Of a DNA stretch of 64,000 nucleotides, positions 1 to 11,700 are shown piece by piece. Below the pieces are notes generated by a model. It was not told where the DNA came from. It saw only the letters and a program-made list of their open reading frames with translations, and ran no database searches. Position 1 is the stretch's first letter, and every line of letters begins with the position of its first letter. The position numbers and the translations under genes are program-made. The stretch lies in the NCBI GenBank assembly GCA_030248215.1, contig JASANG010003656.1, positions 124,001-188,000 of the forward strand, written 5' to 3'. The DNA comes from Enoplolaimus lenunculus. Its lineage: Eukaryota > Nematoda > Enoplea > Enoplida > Thoracostomopsidae.

Positions 1-15
1 CAAACAGTAACTAAC

Positions 16-3000
16 CATTTCTTATAGTGACCTCTATATTTTGTTAAGTTTGGCCTGTACTTTCGATACAAACCGCTCAAATATAAGCGTTCCAACGATT
101 CCATGAATAGCAACACGTCTTGGTACTAAAATAGAAGCAAAAGCTTATAGCTGCAATTAGCAATTAAACATTTACATACATTCGTACATTGTTATAACCG
201 TTACACAACCAATAAAACACAAAACTTGTGAAAAATGTGAACAATCTCATAAACTAATAACAGTAACACTAAACAAAAAGTTTAGATACTTACCTGAAAT
301 TTTCCAAGGCTGATGCCAACATTAGGTACAGCAAGCGACAAATCCACTTTTGGCCGACTAAATTTCACAGCGTCCTTTTCAGGCTTCGGATTTAGCAATA
401 AGTGTGCAGAAAGTGAAATCGGTTTGAGCACTGAGATAAATAGTATGAACGCAAATTAAATTAACGTTATGTACGCAACATGTTTGTGCAAATTTGTTTA
501 AATCATCTCTTAGAGTTACATCAATCTATTTAAGACAGCGAATCATCCCTGCCTCATGCTAAATCATTGAACAAAACAAACAAATACAAGTGTACCTTCA
601 AATACAGATATCTACTATAAAAAACTTAGGCACAAACTAACCATAATTGTATGACGCAGGCACCTGGGTTGAAGTTGCAATTCCAGCTTTCATCTTTTCC
701 TGAAACAAACGGCAATTTACACAGTTTTAAATTAACTGTAAGAAGTATGTTCTGTCAACTGTTTGAGCTTATGCGAAATCCGAACATTTTCCCAGTAATA
801 TTCATTGCGACGGCTGACATATGTTTTAAGTTTCATTACAGCTTTTCGAAGCTCTCGATTGGATAATAAGGTTGCACGAAAAACACACAAACTTTAATAT
901 TTGTGTCAGAAGATCAATGCATGAACCAATCTAGTACATGTTACAGGTACTGATTGTTTTAAGAAACCTAGGATGCGCGGTCCGCTGTTAGATTACATCA
1001 CCAATCGAAATCAAAACTGGAACATGTTCCGCCTTCTGGCTTCTAAAAGTAAATAATAAACGAGAAGCGTTATTACTCGAATCGATGATCTTTCAGATAA
1101 TCTCGACAACAGCGTACAATCAGAGTTCCAGTACACGGATGCGTTACTCAGACTAATCAACTGAAAGGCAGAAATTATACATAAACATCATGCCTTTTCG
1201 AATGCTAAAGGAAAATGTGCGCAATAACGAAAATTTTAAAGCAGCAACACAAAGTAACAAAACAGTAAATTGTTGTTTAAACAAGGCTTGTGTCTACCAC
1301 AAATTTGTGATGGCATCTCCGTGACCATTCTTACGGTAAACGTTAAACGCAGGAAGTCGACTGTTTATATCTGCCTGATACTTATCCAAAAATCTTATTT
1401 CCGATAACTATTTTTTAAAACCTGAAAATTGTGGTTGCAGGTATGGTTATGAAACACGGATCTGAATTATTTGCTAATTTTTGGAAACCAAAAGAAAAAT
1501 TTGGCTGTTTTGAGCTGCAGTAAAGCAAGACTGTAACCGAAGTAGAAAATCGGTGACTGGATATCTGATTGCATCTTTGGCGTCAGTCGTAATCAATAAC
1601 AAAATATCAAATTGATTGGATTTTCCATAATTGAGTTACCAATGCTGTTAAACAATGTACCTTATAAATAATCTGGTCCACAACCTCTGTAATAATGCAT
1701 GGCTTCCAGTTCTGATTAGTTGTCTAAAACAAAGCTTTTACACATCAGCATTTGTTTCAGCCTAACCTCTATGAATAAACAATCGTATAAAGAATAACAC
1801 AGCGGTACATATAGTCATTTTAGAAAAGTATTGAAGCAAAGGTCAAAACAAAATTTTTCCCGTCGAAAACTTATGCAGTTCTAATTTTTAACAGAGAAAA
1901 TTTATTGCCTAGTGATATTAAACAAACGGAGACGGTGTAAGCACATTATAAAAATCTTGTAGCCTTTGCTGTTCCAGTTGGCAAACTATTTACTCGCCTG
2001 AAAAAATAAGCGATCAAGCGTCAGCCCAGCAGCAAAAGCTCTGTCTCGATTGCAGTATTCGTCTTCGTATCGAAAATGAATGTTTTTAACGGTAACTTGC
2101 AGATTTCGTACAACTTGGCTTGCCATTTTTTCAGCAAATGAATCCTTCGATGACTCTTCAATGGTTCCAGAATCCTTTGCTTCCATTGATTTTTCTAAAC
2201 GATTCAATGCGCAACAAAATATATTAACAGGCATATTAAATCTTTACTATTTAGTTGAGAATAAGAGTGTATGAATGTAATTTCTGTTTCATTGAGCGAA
2301 GCGAAACCCGAGCGATTTTGTACTCGGGGTTCGGATTCGGCAAAAATTTGCGATTCGGATTCGGATTCGGTTGTAAAAAGCCGAATCCAAAAATGTTCGG
2401 CAATGTTTTTTTTATTTTTAAGCAATAACAAATTTAAATAACTTGTTATATAAATAAATATTTTTGCTTCAGGTCACAAATCTTCGAACCAAGATCGGGC
2501 ACGAAATATATTAACGTTTAAAAGTTATGCAGTTGGCATTGCGGTGATATTCTGGAACAAATTATAGATATAACACAAATTTGTAACAAGCAAGATTAGA
2601 ATTCGGATTTGGCAAATTAGGAATCGATTCGGATTCGGTGCCAAAACGTGTTGCAAACATTGTAACTCCGTCCTAAAGGATTTTGGGTACGAGAAATCTG
2701 AAGGATTTTGGGTACGAGAAATCTGAATAAATTGTTTACAAACCTCCAAAACGGATAATTGAATAGTTAGCTATTATCTAATTTGTATATTAGGTTAGCT
2801 AATAAGATTAAATTTTGACTTTTTTATTACTTCACAATTATTAGGTTAGTGAAGGGTTTTTGAGAGCGAGTAATCGGAATAAATTGTTTATAAACCTTCA
2901 AGACCGATAATTAAATAATTAGCTAATAGGTAATTTACATATTAGCTTAACTGATTAGCCTAACTTAGGACTTTTTAAATTATTTCACAGATTATTAGGG

Positions 3001-4805
3001 TAATAAGCAATCAAATCCAGTACTATAGGTTTTCGAATGCGATAAATTTGAATAAATTGTTTATAACGTTCAAAACCGACCAATGAACAGTTAGCTAATA
3101 ACTATGTTGCATATTACTTTGTTCATAAAAATTTTTACAGTGTCAATGACTTTAAATACTACAATGACTCTAACTTAATCTTACTTTTTCTCTCTTTTCT
3201 TGCTGCTTCAACTTCTGCTAGTTTTTTCTGCTTATTTTCTTGCGCTGCCTTTTTTTCTTTTTCGCAATTGTATACGATCCCTACATATACAAAATAAAAT
3301 ATCCGCAATTTATGCAAACAAGCGTTAGATTAAGAAAACTGTCAAAAACTAACATATAGGTTTCTGTTAATAAAACAACTATTGCACTAAAATTTTAACG
3401 CGCTGAATACGTCATTTTAGTACCTTTTAATTTCGTTACCAAAATTAGGGATGTGCCGAGGGCATCGGTATCGGTAAAAATCGGGAGTATTGCTAATTCT
3501 TGGTCGATATTTTCTGCACATAACAGTGATTTGGAATACTACAAAATTCACTTGTTGGCGTACGTAAATCACTGCAACTGTGAATAGGCGTCGGCATATT
3601 TTCAAAATAAAAACCGGCATGAGTACCAGCTTCGGCAATAGTTTTGGTATTGACACATCCCTAATAAAAATGTTTTGTTACTATAGTGGTTCAAAATAAA
3701 ATATAATTACCTTTATTTGGAACGGCCAATATATAGAGACCATCTATTTCAGCCACCACCGCTTCGGTGTACAGTTTTCTCCATGGGATTTTCAAATTCA
3801 ATTTTCCTGAAACACCACTTATAACTAAAGCAATTACGCTATCGCAACATCTGCGAAACAATTTAACAAGCAACCCGAAAACCCCAAAGATATAAACTGT
3901 TATTTGCTAGACCAATCTCAGCAATAACGCTACTAATACATGTATCAAAGAATAAATGTGTATTGATAGCACACCTAAATGTCCAGATTTAAGCTTGACA
4001 GGCAAATCGAGATCATCCTAAAATGAATAATTATTTAGCAGTATATAACACCTTACACCCGCAGCAGAAGCCTAGATTCTTCACGGTTCATTTCATACCT
4101 AGATTACTAAAACCTTTCGCACAAAAATGTGATTTACATAAACTCCATTGCATAAACTACAGTATGCAGCTAGACTTAAAATCAAACCTGCAGCTACAGC
4201 ATACCAAAAACAAATATAAAAATAAACGTATTTATAAGTCGTATATATTACAGTTTCAAAAACATTAAAGTAAATAAATGAAACATATTAAATCACCAGA
4301 GCAGATGACTTCACTTCCAGGTTATTCAACACAACATCACCTATAAACAAAATCATTCAATAAAACGGTACTATAGAGCAAAAAATATGTAGTCAAAGTA
4401 CACATCTTTCCACTAAACAAGTCTGCTATATGACAAGGGATCCATGTACGCCCAAAAGTTTAAATTACGATCCTCTCTTAATTTTAGGTTGTACTTATTC
4501 ATCCGTATCGTATCGATCTTAGGAAACGGCAAAATATGAACACTGCCAATTTATTGCTTAATCTGGAACAGCAGCAATGCACGTATAAGATTTATAGGAA
4601 ATTCGTTTGGTATATATAAGTACAACGGTGTACATATATACGTATACACAGTGGGACGGACGAATGTATACAATTGTTTGAACAATTTCGATCAATCACG
4701 CATACCTCCAAATATCCCAAGCTTCAACTGAGAAGCATCCAAGTTTTCTACATAATCACCCAAAAATTTATTCAAAAGCTCTACAACAAGCGATTCGAAT
4801 ACCAT
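16..4805 (-). CDS. VPS13: VPS13A/C-like bridge-type lipid transfer protein, N-terminal exons (partial)
   Basis: VPS13 proteins form long grooves that move phospholipids between organelles at membrane contact sites. Eleven exons can be placed on the minus strand, in order: 4805-4706, 4340-4297, 4017-3975, 3806-3711, 3280-3185, 2194-1998, 1723-1661, 1160-1077, about 1035-1002, 430-294 and 125-16. Phases agree at every junction. The product opens [20 protein letters not shown], the chorein signature, then [67 protein letters not shown] and [14 protein letters not shown], each matching the VPS13A/C order. The intron after the 1998 exon has a GC donor. The small exon near 1002-1042 is the least certain: another frame (KPEGG...) also resembles the family. 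The 110-nt exon at 125-16 ends at a GTTAGT donor, and the rest of this usually more than 3000-residue protein lies off the left edge. The orthology class (A/C rather than B or D) rests on the N-terminus only. Confidence 0.96.
431..1660. other. VPS13 introns around exons 8 and 9
   Basis: Apart from the two short exons at about 1002-1042 and 1077-1160, this stretch is AT-rich intron sequence. I see no repeat with defined ends and no further exon. Confidence 0.5.
1724..1997 (-). other. GC-AG intron of VPS13
   Basis: The upstream exon ends ...CAG and is followed by GCGAGT, not GT. The downstream exon begins after TTTTAG. Splicing here gives [16 protein letters not shown], which fits the VPS13 family (LQTTDENWKPC) with phase 0 on both sides and no residue missing. 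No GT near the boundary gives that join. GC donors are a known minor class handled by the U2 spliceosome. Confidence 0.8.
2280..2645. repeat. Cluster of TTCGGATTCGG-type repeats in a VPS13 intron
   Basis: Tandem and dispersed ATTCGG hexamers occur near 2330-2375 and again near 2600-2640, with CCGAA on the opposite strand in between. The make-up resembles the CCGGAA-rich interior of the hAT-like MITEs elsewhere in the window, but neither CAGGGTG end is present. It may be a decayed copy; I cannot define borders. Confidence 0.4.
2660..3130. repeat. Diverged tandem repeat, three units of about 170-180 bp
   Basis: The phrase GAATAAATTGTTTA-AAACCT recurs near 2725, 2877 and 3050. Each copy is followed by an AC-GATAATT block, TTAGCTAATA and ATATTAG-TTAGCT text, so the units share order as well as words. 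A separate 26-bp exact duplication (AAGGATTTTGGGTACGAGAA and flank) lies at about 2674-2726. All of it is inside the VPS13 intron upstream of the 2194 exon. Confidence 0.6.
3446..3663. mobile_element. MITE with TTAGGGATGTG ends in a VPS13 intron
   Basis: Inverted termini read TTAGGGATGTGCCGA on the left and, reverse-complemented, TTAGGGATGTGTCAATACC on the right. Flanks ACCAAAAT and ATAAAAAT agree at six of eight positions, so an aged 8-bp target duplication of hAT type is possible. A shorter relative sits at 9724-9810. Confidence 0.6.
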
Positions 4806-4982
4806 TTGTTATTTAAATATTGAACTGAATAACGACCATACTGTGCTATAAAAACATAATAACCTGAAATTTGTCACACCACTTTTGCCAAGTTTGTGTC
4901 GGATTATGTGCACGTAACGGTATGTAAAAAGCAAATATTGCCATGCCTGTGCACATATACCGGTATAAGAAGTTGTTGCAAC

Positions 4983-5053
4983 GGCCGCGTGGTGTAGCGG
5001 TAGCATGTTGGCTCGAGCGCAAGAGGGCCGAGGTTCGATTCCCGGCGTGGTCA
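4983..5053 (+). repeat. tRNA-like SINE head or tRNA pseudogene
   Basis: This 71-nt stretch has a pairable acceptor stem (GGCCGCG with CGTGGTC), a perfect A box (TGGTGTAGCGG) and a B box (GGTTCGATTCC). The anticodon stem does not pair and the T stem needs a bulge, so a working tRNA is unlikely. It lies 180 bp upstream of the VPS13 start codon on the opposite strand. A tRNA-derived SINE head is the best reading; I cannot define the body or tail. Confidence 0.5.
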
Positions 5054-6417
5054 TTAACTTTGGCAAAATTTCAAACAGGGGTCGTGCAGACCGTATAGTA
5101 CCAACAGTTCACACCCCAGTTTAGCATTATACCAACACACCACTCACTAGTGAACGTTTTGACATGCGATCATCTAGGAACGCGAATCGTAATTCCCTAA
5201 ACCCATATTCCTGCTTTTCGCAATGCCCGAGCCAGTGCGACCTATATCTTGAAAATAAACTCAGATCTTCTGACCGATTTTCCTAGACTCACACATCTTC
5301 TCAAGTGCTTTTATCGCCAACGCCGACTGCAAGCATTTGCGACATACTTGTCCAGTGCATGTGCAATAGATACAATAAGCCCTAGGATCTAAACATGCCC
5401 TAACTTTATTGTACTTTAACATATACTAGCTAAAAAATTTCAACAATTCGGCTGCAATGCAGATACAAATTTTAAGCAAGCCTCTAACACCTGACTTATG
5501 AAAAATGTGAAATTTTTTTGCGAACCAAAAATAATATGGGAATTTTGAAATATTTTTGCTTACAATATGGTTTGTCTTGCAGGACATAGCGCAAAAACGC
5601 CCAAGCTAGAAACCCAAGTTTCAAGAAGGAACAAGCTTTTCTAGTAAACAAAATTAAAATTATTTCATTACCGATGGCATGTATGCCTACCCAAATATAA
5701 ATTTTTTGGCTCGTTAGTTGATCGGTAAACCTCGCGAATCATTAGTCACACCAGAAACTACATATGGCCAGAGCAGCAGTCCCGCATACCCCCATTTGGA
5801 GACCCCATCCCTAAAGTGGCACCCACCCTAACCGGTTGAAACAAAAACCGCCGAAGTTTTATAAAACGTCTGGTTTCTCTCTCGCTTTGATCGCACGTTT
5901 GAGGACCTCGATACTGAAGTTTGCAGAAAGCCCCCACCTATGTTTGCTACGGAACTATAACTACATTTTCGTCATTTTTTCTATTGAGGTGATTACATCA
6001 TTTTTGCCGTTAATGTAATAATTTAGCTAGGACTAATGTTAAACTGATACGTAGTCAAGTTTGTCGAAGAAGTTGCCATTCATCATATATAAATGTTCTT
6101 ATATTTTTGTAGTGTTGTTTTACACTAAAAATAGTTCGTGGTTTGTAGTGAGGCGATTACAACGTATTTGCCGTCATCGGTAATCCAGGTTTCCAATTGA
6201 CGTTTTGTCGGGAGCGGAATGGGAATAAAGTTTTTTTATCGGAACCCGAATCGAATCGGAATTTAAGTTTCAGTAATTTTATTAACAAGGCAAATTTAGT
6301 TGAAGATATTAAAGGAGCTCTGACAATTTTCAGTAGATATGTTGATATCGTTTTTTCGGCGACTAGGTCATGATATTTGTGACAGTTGGTACTCTGTTGG
6401 TGCCAATAACTTAACGT
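5054..6417. other. Intergenic sequence, VPS13 side
   Basis: No conserved reading frame or bounded repeat was recognised. The region should hold the VPS13 promoter close to 4806, but no TATA or initiator element stands out. It may include the body of the SINE whose head is at 4983. Confidence 0.4.
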
Positions 6418-7475
6418 ATGCCAAACGTGGCAGCTAAAAAACGACCTGATAGAATAGCTACAGTTTCTGATATCAAACAAATACATGAAGATGAATTACG
6501 CAAATGCAGTGCGGTCGTTAGCGGGCTGCATGAACGTGGCTTTGATTTAAATGATGCCAGTGAACTTTATAAATGCTTCGACGCTTCAGTTAATCTTGTT
6601 AGCGTGCATCGCCTTGGTTTAATTAACAACTAGTCTTCTAATTCAGTTAAACCACGTTTATTAAACTCTTCTTGTCTAAGGTCTGTTTTGAGCGAAGCTA
6701 CGAAACTGAAAACTATTTCTACTTATGCTAACGTCTATATTCGTCGATCGATTCATATGAAGAAAGTGCGGCAATCAAACTGGTATATACGGAAACTACG
6801 AAGTTAAATAAAAGTCTTCCATTTGGTACGAATGCGAAGTATGTTGTGATAAATGAGGAAATTGTTAAATATAATAACCCTATCTCGTATCATTATGGTA
6901 AAAATAATCCCGAACCCTCGGAAAACTGAGTCGTTGGGCAGGCACTCTATCACCATCGTCTTTAAGTTGTTTGTTATTTAATGGTCACTGTCTAGCAAAT
7001 AAGTTAGATGAAATTAGAATTGTTTAAATTCCCAACGGTCTTATTTGTACACAAGCCTATAATATTATCAGATTAGACGGAAGTAATGGGCGTTGAGGTG
7101 GTGTGTTATTTCTTGTTAAAAACCATGCTCTTAAAAGATGTCTGTTTACCTACTGAATTTTCAGACATGAAAATTATTGCTATAAATTTGAATATGCCTG
7201 GTATACATAGATTTGCTTGTGTTTATCGGTCGACTTTTAAATCTGTTGAAAATATGAAAAATTATCGGATTGTTTCGAAATTTTAAACTCAAATATTACT
7301 AATTTTACTGCTGTCGGCGATTTTAATCCGCCCTTAAGCAAGTTTCAGACATGCTTTTTATAGTTAATTGGGATTAGTTGTTCTCTGGCTACGACGTTAA
7401 CGACATGTTCTCATTGTTTTGTAACATAGTTGAAATTTTATTAACCAAGTTTACCCAAGTCTTCAACAGGGATGG
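6418..7475 (+). mobile_element. Decayed LINE fragment (CR1/Jockey-like), endonuclease part
   Basis: Three broken frames read in a sensible order. The segment at 6418-6633 contains SAVVSGLHERGFDLNDASEL and ends VSVHRLG, like the C-terminal part of many LINE first ORFs. The next, about 6634-6800, reads KPRLLNSS and TYANVYIRRSIHMKK. An apurinic-endonuclease start follows near 6955 (LLFNGHCLANKLDEIRI), then LPTEFSDMKIIAINL and VYRSTFKS in the frame at 7086-7286. A frame change lies between the segments near 6633 and again near 7080, with in-frame stops as well. No reverse transcriptase is seen, so the 3' part is missing. Clade assignment is tentative. Confidence 0.75.
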
Positions 7476-8705
7476 GCGGTCTCGGTCTCGGCAAGTCTCA
7501 GAATTTGGCTGGTCTCAGTCTAACTTTTGTTCAGTCTCGAAGGTGAGAAAGCGATAAGCAATCACAAAAATTTTCCTTGGAACGCAACCTTAGCCAGAAG
7601 TACTTGCGCATTTCGCCTACAGCGATTTGATTAACAGAATGACCCCTCCGGTTACACCAAAATTCTAGTTTGGAAACGAAACCCTGAAATCCAAAACACT
7701 TTTATTTAATTGACAAAATAGTTGCATTTTCGCGTTCGCGAAGTTGTGAAAAAATTTGAGAAAATCGCTTACAGGACGAAAACATCACAATCAGTGCTCA
7801 TATCGTGACGCTTCCCAAAAATTTTAGTGTATTTAAGTTCAAAAGGCCTCAGGAGAAAGTTGCTAAAGCACTATGCACACGTGCAAGTTTCAATAAATAG
7901 GCGTTAGGTTTTGGTAAAATGTTTCATTAAGAACTTCGCAGCGTACGTCAATTTACAGAGCCAATGGATTTGGAGCAAACATGAGTTTCAGGGTGATATT
8001 TATGATTAGCTGAGCAAAACTTTTACGGAAATGCACACAATAATAGTCACCCCCATACATTGTATATATTGTAGAATGTCAGTGATTACCTAAATTCAAT
8101 CTGGACAGTTATTATTTACATTTTATTTTAGTTTAAACATGAGGTTCAAAGCTCAACAGTTTTCTTGTGTGAAGTTAATTATTAAGTCCAGAACGCATTT
8201 GAGCGATGTCATTGAGGTAATTACCGCTTATGGTCTAATTGGTAATTTTGCACTCTGCCCATTTACGGACTCTGATATAAAAACAAACTCCTGAAACCTA
8301 ACTCATGCTGACCTCAAAACAAGTCAAGAAGTAACACTGAAGTGAAATGAAGAATCCAAGTTAATCTTAAATCAGTAGACATATATTTTTGCGCCACACA
8401 TCTCATACCAACAGTGCATAATTTTAAAAATGTATCCGGTTAACGTTAGGTTCAGGTACATAATTTACTATCAGTATATATCTGGTAAAACTCATATCCG
8501 GTCGATCCCTCAGCCTACATAGCATTGTCCTAGTGTTGAACTGACTCTACCCGTTTATTTCAGTTCTAATCCGAAGCAGCAAACTGGCATAAATACGTAG
8601 TATATATATACCTGTATTTTTACAGAAGAATATAAAATATATAATAACCTATGCCAAAATTTACTTAAATATAATTCCCTAAATAAACATCTCATATATA
8701 TACAA
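7476..8705. other. Intergenic sequence upstream of SIL1
   Basis: A short cluster of GGTCTCGGTCTCGG/CAGTCTC repeats lies at 7470-7545. The rest is AT-rich without a recognised gene. The SIL1 promoter and 5' UTR should lie in the last few hundred bases. Confidence 0.4.
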
Positions 8706-11700
8706 ATGTTTACGTTATCAACAACGGCAATGAGTGTTTCATCTTTTGTAACAATTGCTGCACTTACGTTGGTAGTTACGTTACTCCCTTACGAAGACAA
8801 ATCTACAAGTGGGCAGGTGTCAACTGATCTCATCTGGATATCTTCGGATGATACAAAAAGTAACAGCATAATCAATGGTTAGCAGAAACAAAATTAATAT
8901 TCGGTTTTGACGTCCGTCTAAAGAGCAACTCAACTCGTTTTTAAAGGCGGCCTGTATGTTCTGTCTCTAGTGTATATGTCAGGGTGCAACCGGAATTACA
9001 ATTTACCGGAACCGGAACCGGAATTTGAAAATTTTACCGGAACCGGAAAGTGAAAAATGCATTTCACCAAAAATTTCATTTTAATCTTATTTTTTGCTCT
9101 ATTATTTGTGAAATAACCTTAGTCGAACATAGGTATTTACTTTATTTGTTGTATTTTAGATTTTCGTCGTCCACTGAAGTGAAATCCACCATTAATGGCT
9201 TATATTCGGAGTACAAGTGGCTTTCAAAAGAGATTCTTAAAAATTGGCAAAGTTAAGAAAACGGCCAAATTATAATACCGGAATTTTTAAATCCGGTAAA
9301 AATTTACCGGAACCGGAAGGTGAAAAAATGCCGGAACCGGAACCGGAATTCCGGTTGCACCCTGGTATATGTATAATAACATTAAAATTAAACAATGGTA
9401 CAAGCATACGTAATGCATGTATTATTGTTTTCTCTTTCAAAGTTGCATCTCCATGCGTGTATACTTATTTAAGATGACCTGACTTCGGCTGAAGAACAGC
9501 AAACAAAGTCCGTATTTGTTCCAACGAAGGAATGGAAAGAAATAAAGGAAGGTAAGCACTATATATTGCTTTACTGGTCTGGCGTGACAAACATATGTTC
9601 TGCACTGTTGGATCCTAGTGCGAGCATATTTTGATGACGTTATGATGTAGGGATGTTGGCATATGCATTTGCACGTGTGCTTTCATTTCTGTGGATGTTT
9701 TCACCAAACTTTGCATTAGAAATTAGTGATGTGCCGATTAATCGGCATCGCTTCCGCATCAACATAATTTCAAAATAAAAATCAAAAATTTTGGTATCGG
9801 TACATCCCTAACTCTGAACTCACATTGGACTTGGAACCCTTTTGTATAATATATGATAATGTTTACGTAATTCCATTTTTGACCGTTCCATCATACAGTT
9901 GTTCAGAAGTTTTTGGAACCTGCAAGATTAATGGTTTAGATGAAGCTGTTCCTGCTGGTATTCACGTTCGTATGAATTTGCAAACTGGTGTGAAAGAAGG
10001 TAAACTACTGAATGGTGCTGCAAAATTGCAACGTCAAACACATGCTAATCATGCTTCGATTGATGGTGCAAAAATGAAAGATGAAACTGAAAATTATGAC
10101 GTGGAACCAAGTACGTGAACAGTGTCATTTTATATAATATTTTTCATAATTTTACCTAATTTTTAAACTTGGAACAGAATTATTGGAAATCGGCGAATAT
10201 CGTCTAAAGTTTAGTAACTGAGGCTTTCTGTACAGTCGTGGCAGGATGTAAAAGTGCTGCAGCTGAATGGTACATTTTCAATGGAATGCGAGTACATACG
10301 AATGGTATATATACGCACAGAGTGAGAAGAAAAAATAAATTTTGTTTATTCTCTAGGTTACTAAACACTAATTATTTGTGTTTACACAAAACTTTTTGCA
10401 TACTAAAGCTAGTTTTTGTATGTACAAGAAAGAATACAACAATTCATTGAACTGTAAAATTTAATCATTCCCTTGATCGTTTGACAACCTTTATATATAT
10501 AATGTTGTGGCAAAAGAATGTTATTTGGTCTCAGGTCATGCATATCTGCTAGAAATGTAAACTAAATTATGGTGTACAATATTAGAATATGTTATGTGCT
10601 CATATTTTATTGGTATAATTTCTAGAATTGAGAGTAGACGACTCATTCAAAGATCGTTTCTCATTTTCTCGGGAAGAGCTTAAACGCGCGATCAAAAACT
10701 TCCGTGAAGACATGGACGACGTCAAAGATCCAGGAGTGAGTTAGCGTTGGCCAAGTTTGCGTATTAAACATCAATAATTTAATGCCACTCATGTCTGACG
10801 CAATCTTTTTCTACACAGAAATTTTGCTAAAATTCATAATAGGTGATTGATGACAACTATATTGGATTCCTTATATGGATAATTGGTCTACAATGCGATA
10901 CAGTTTACGGGCATGTATTTTGGAATGTTGTCTGCTCCTGTTCTGCCTGGTTATATGAACCTTATTGATATTTTAATTCAGATTAAATACGCAGCTGCGT
11001 CTGGTTTGAATGGAAAGAAATTTCGAACATATTCTGAGCTCAAAACAGAAATGAACGAGGCATCGTTTAACGTGAAAACCGATATTGAAATAATTCGTGA
11101 TCATTTGAACGAGTTCGCGAATTTAGTCACGTCGAACGATCGCCGCAAGGCTATTTTAGAAGATCTTGAATTTCTGGCCCACCAGGTTAGTAATATAAGT
11201 ATATTTGCTATTATCTAATTTGTTAGTTATTCTGTGCTTTGCGTTAATAAAAATAAAGCAATTTGGTATTGCTACTAATTCATCAAAAACATTTGTGTAA
11301 CAATTGTAGTTGTTCAAACTCGTTGCGCACCAACACGTGTCGCATTTAAATGCTATTTGACAGAAAGCATTGTTTGGCTATTTTTATTGACTCTTAAAAT
11401 TTATTAGCTACAAACACAGTTAGATTATTTATTAGTATGCTTACCATTTTTGATCGAGTCATATTTTTATAGTACGACAATGCTGTAAATATGGTTGAAA
11501 TGGGTGCTTTTAAACTTATGAAGCAGTCGCTGAATGCTACAGTTGATGCAGAACTTCGTAGCCTTTCGTCATTGGTGATTAGTTCCGCTGCTCAAAGGTA
11601 TGTGCAATGAATTTTTTTCTCGTTGAGTATTCTGAATATATGCTGTACAGAGTTCGTATATGGAAATTTTAATCCTATTAAACAAATTACAATATTTTCG

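Noticed and set aside
4983-5053. Functional tRNA gene
   Set aside because: Anticodon stem does not pair and the T stem is bulged; kept as a tRNA-like SINE head.
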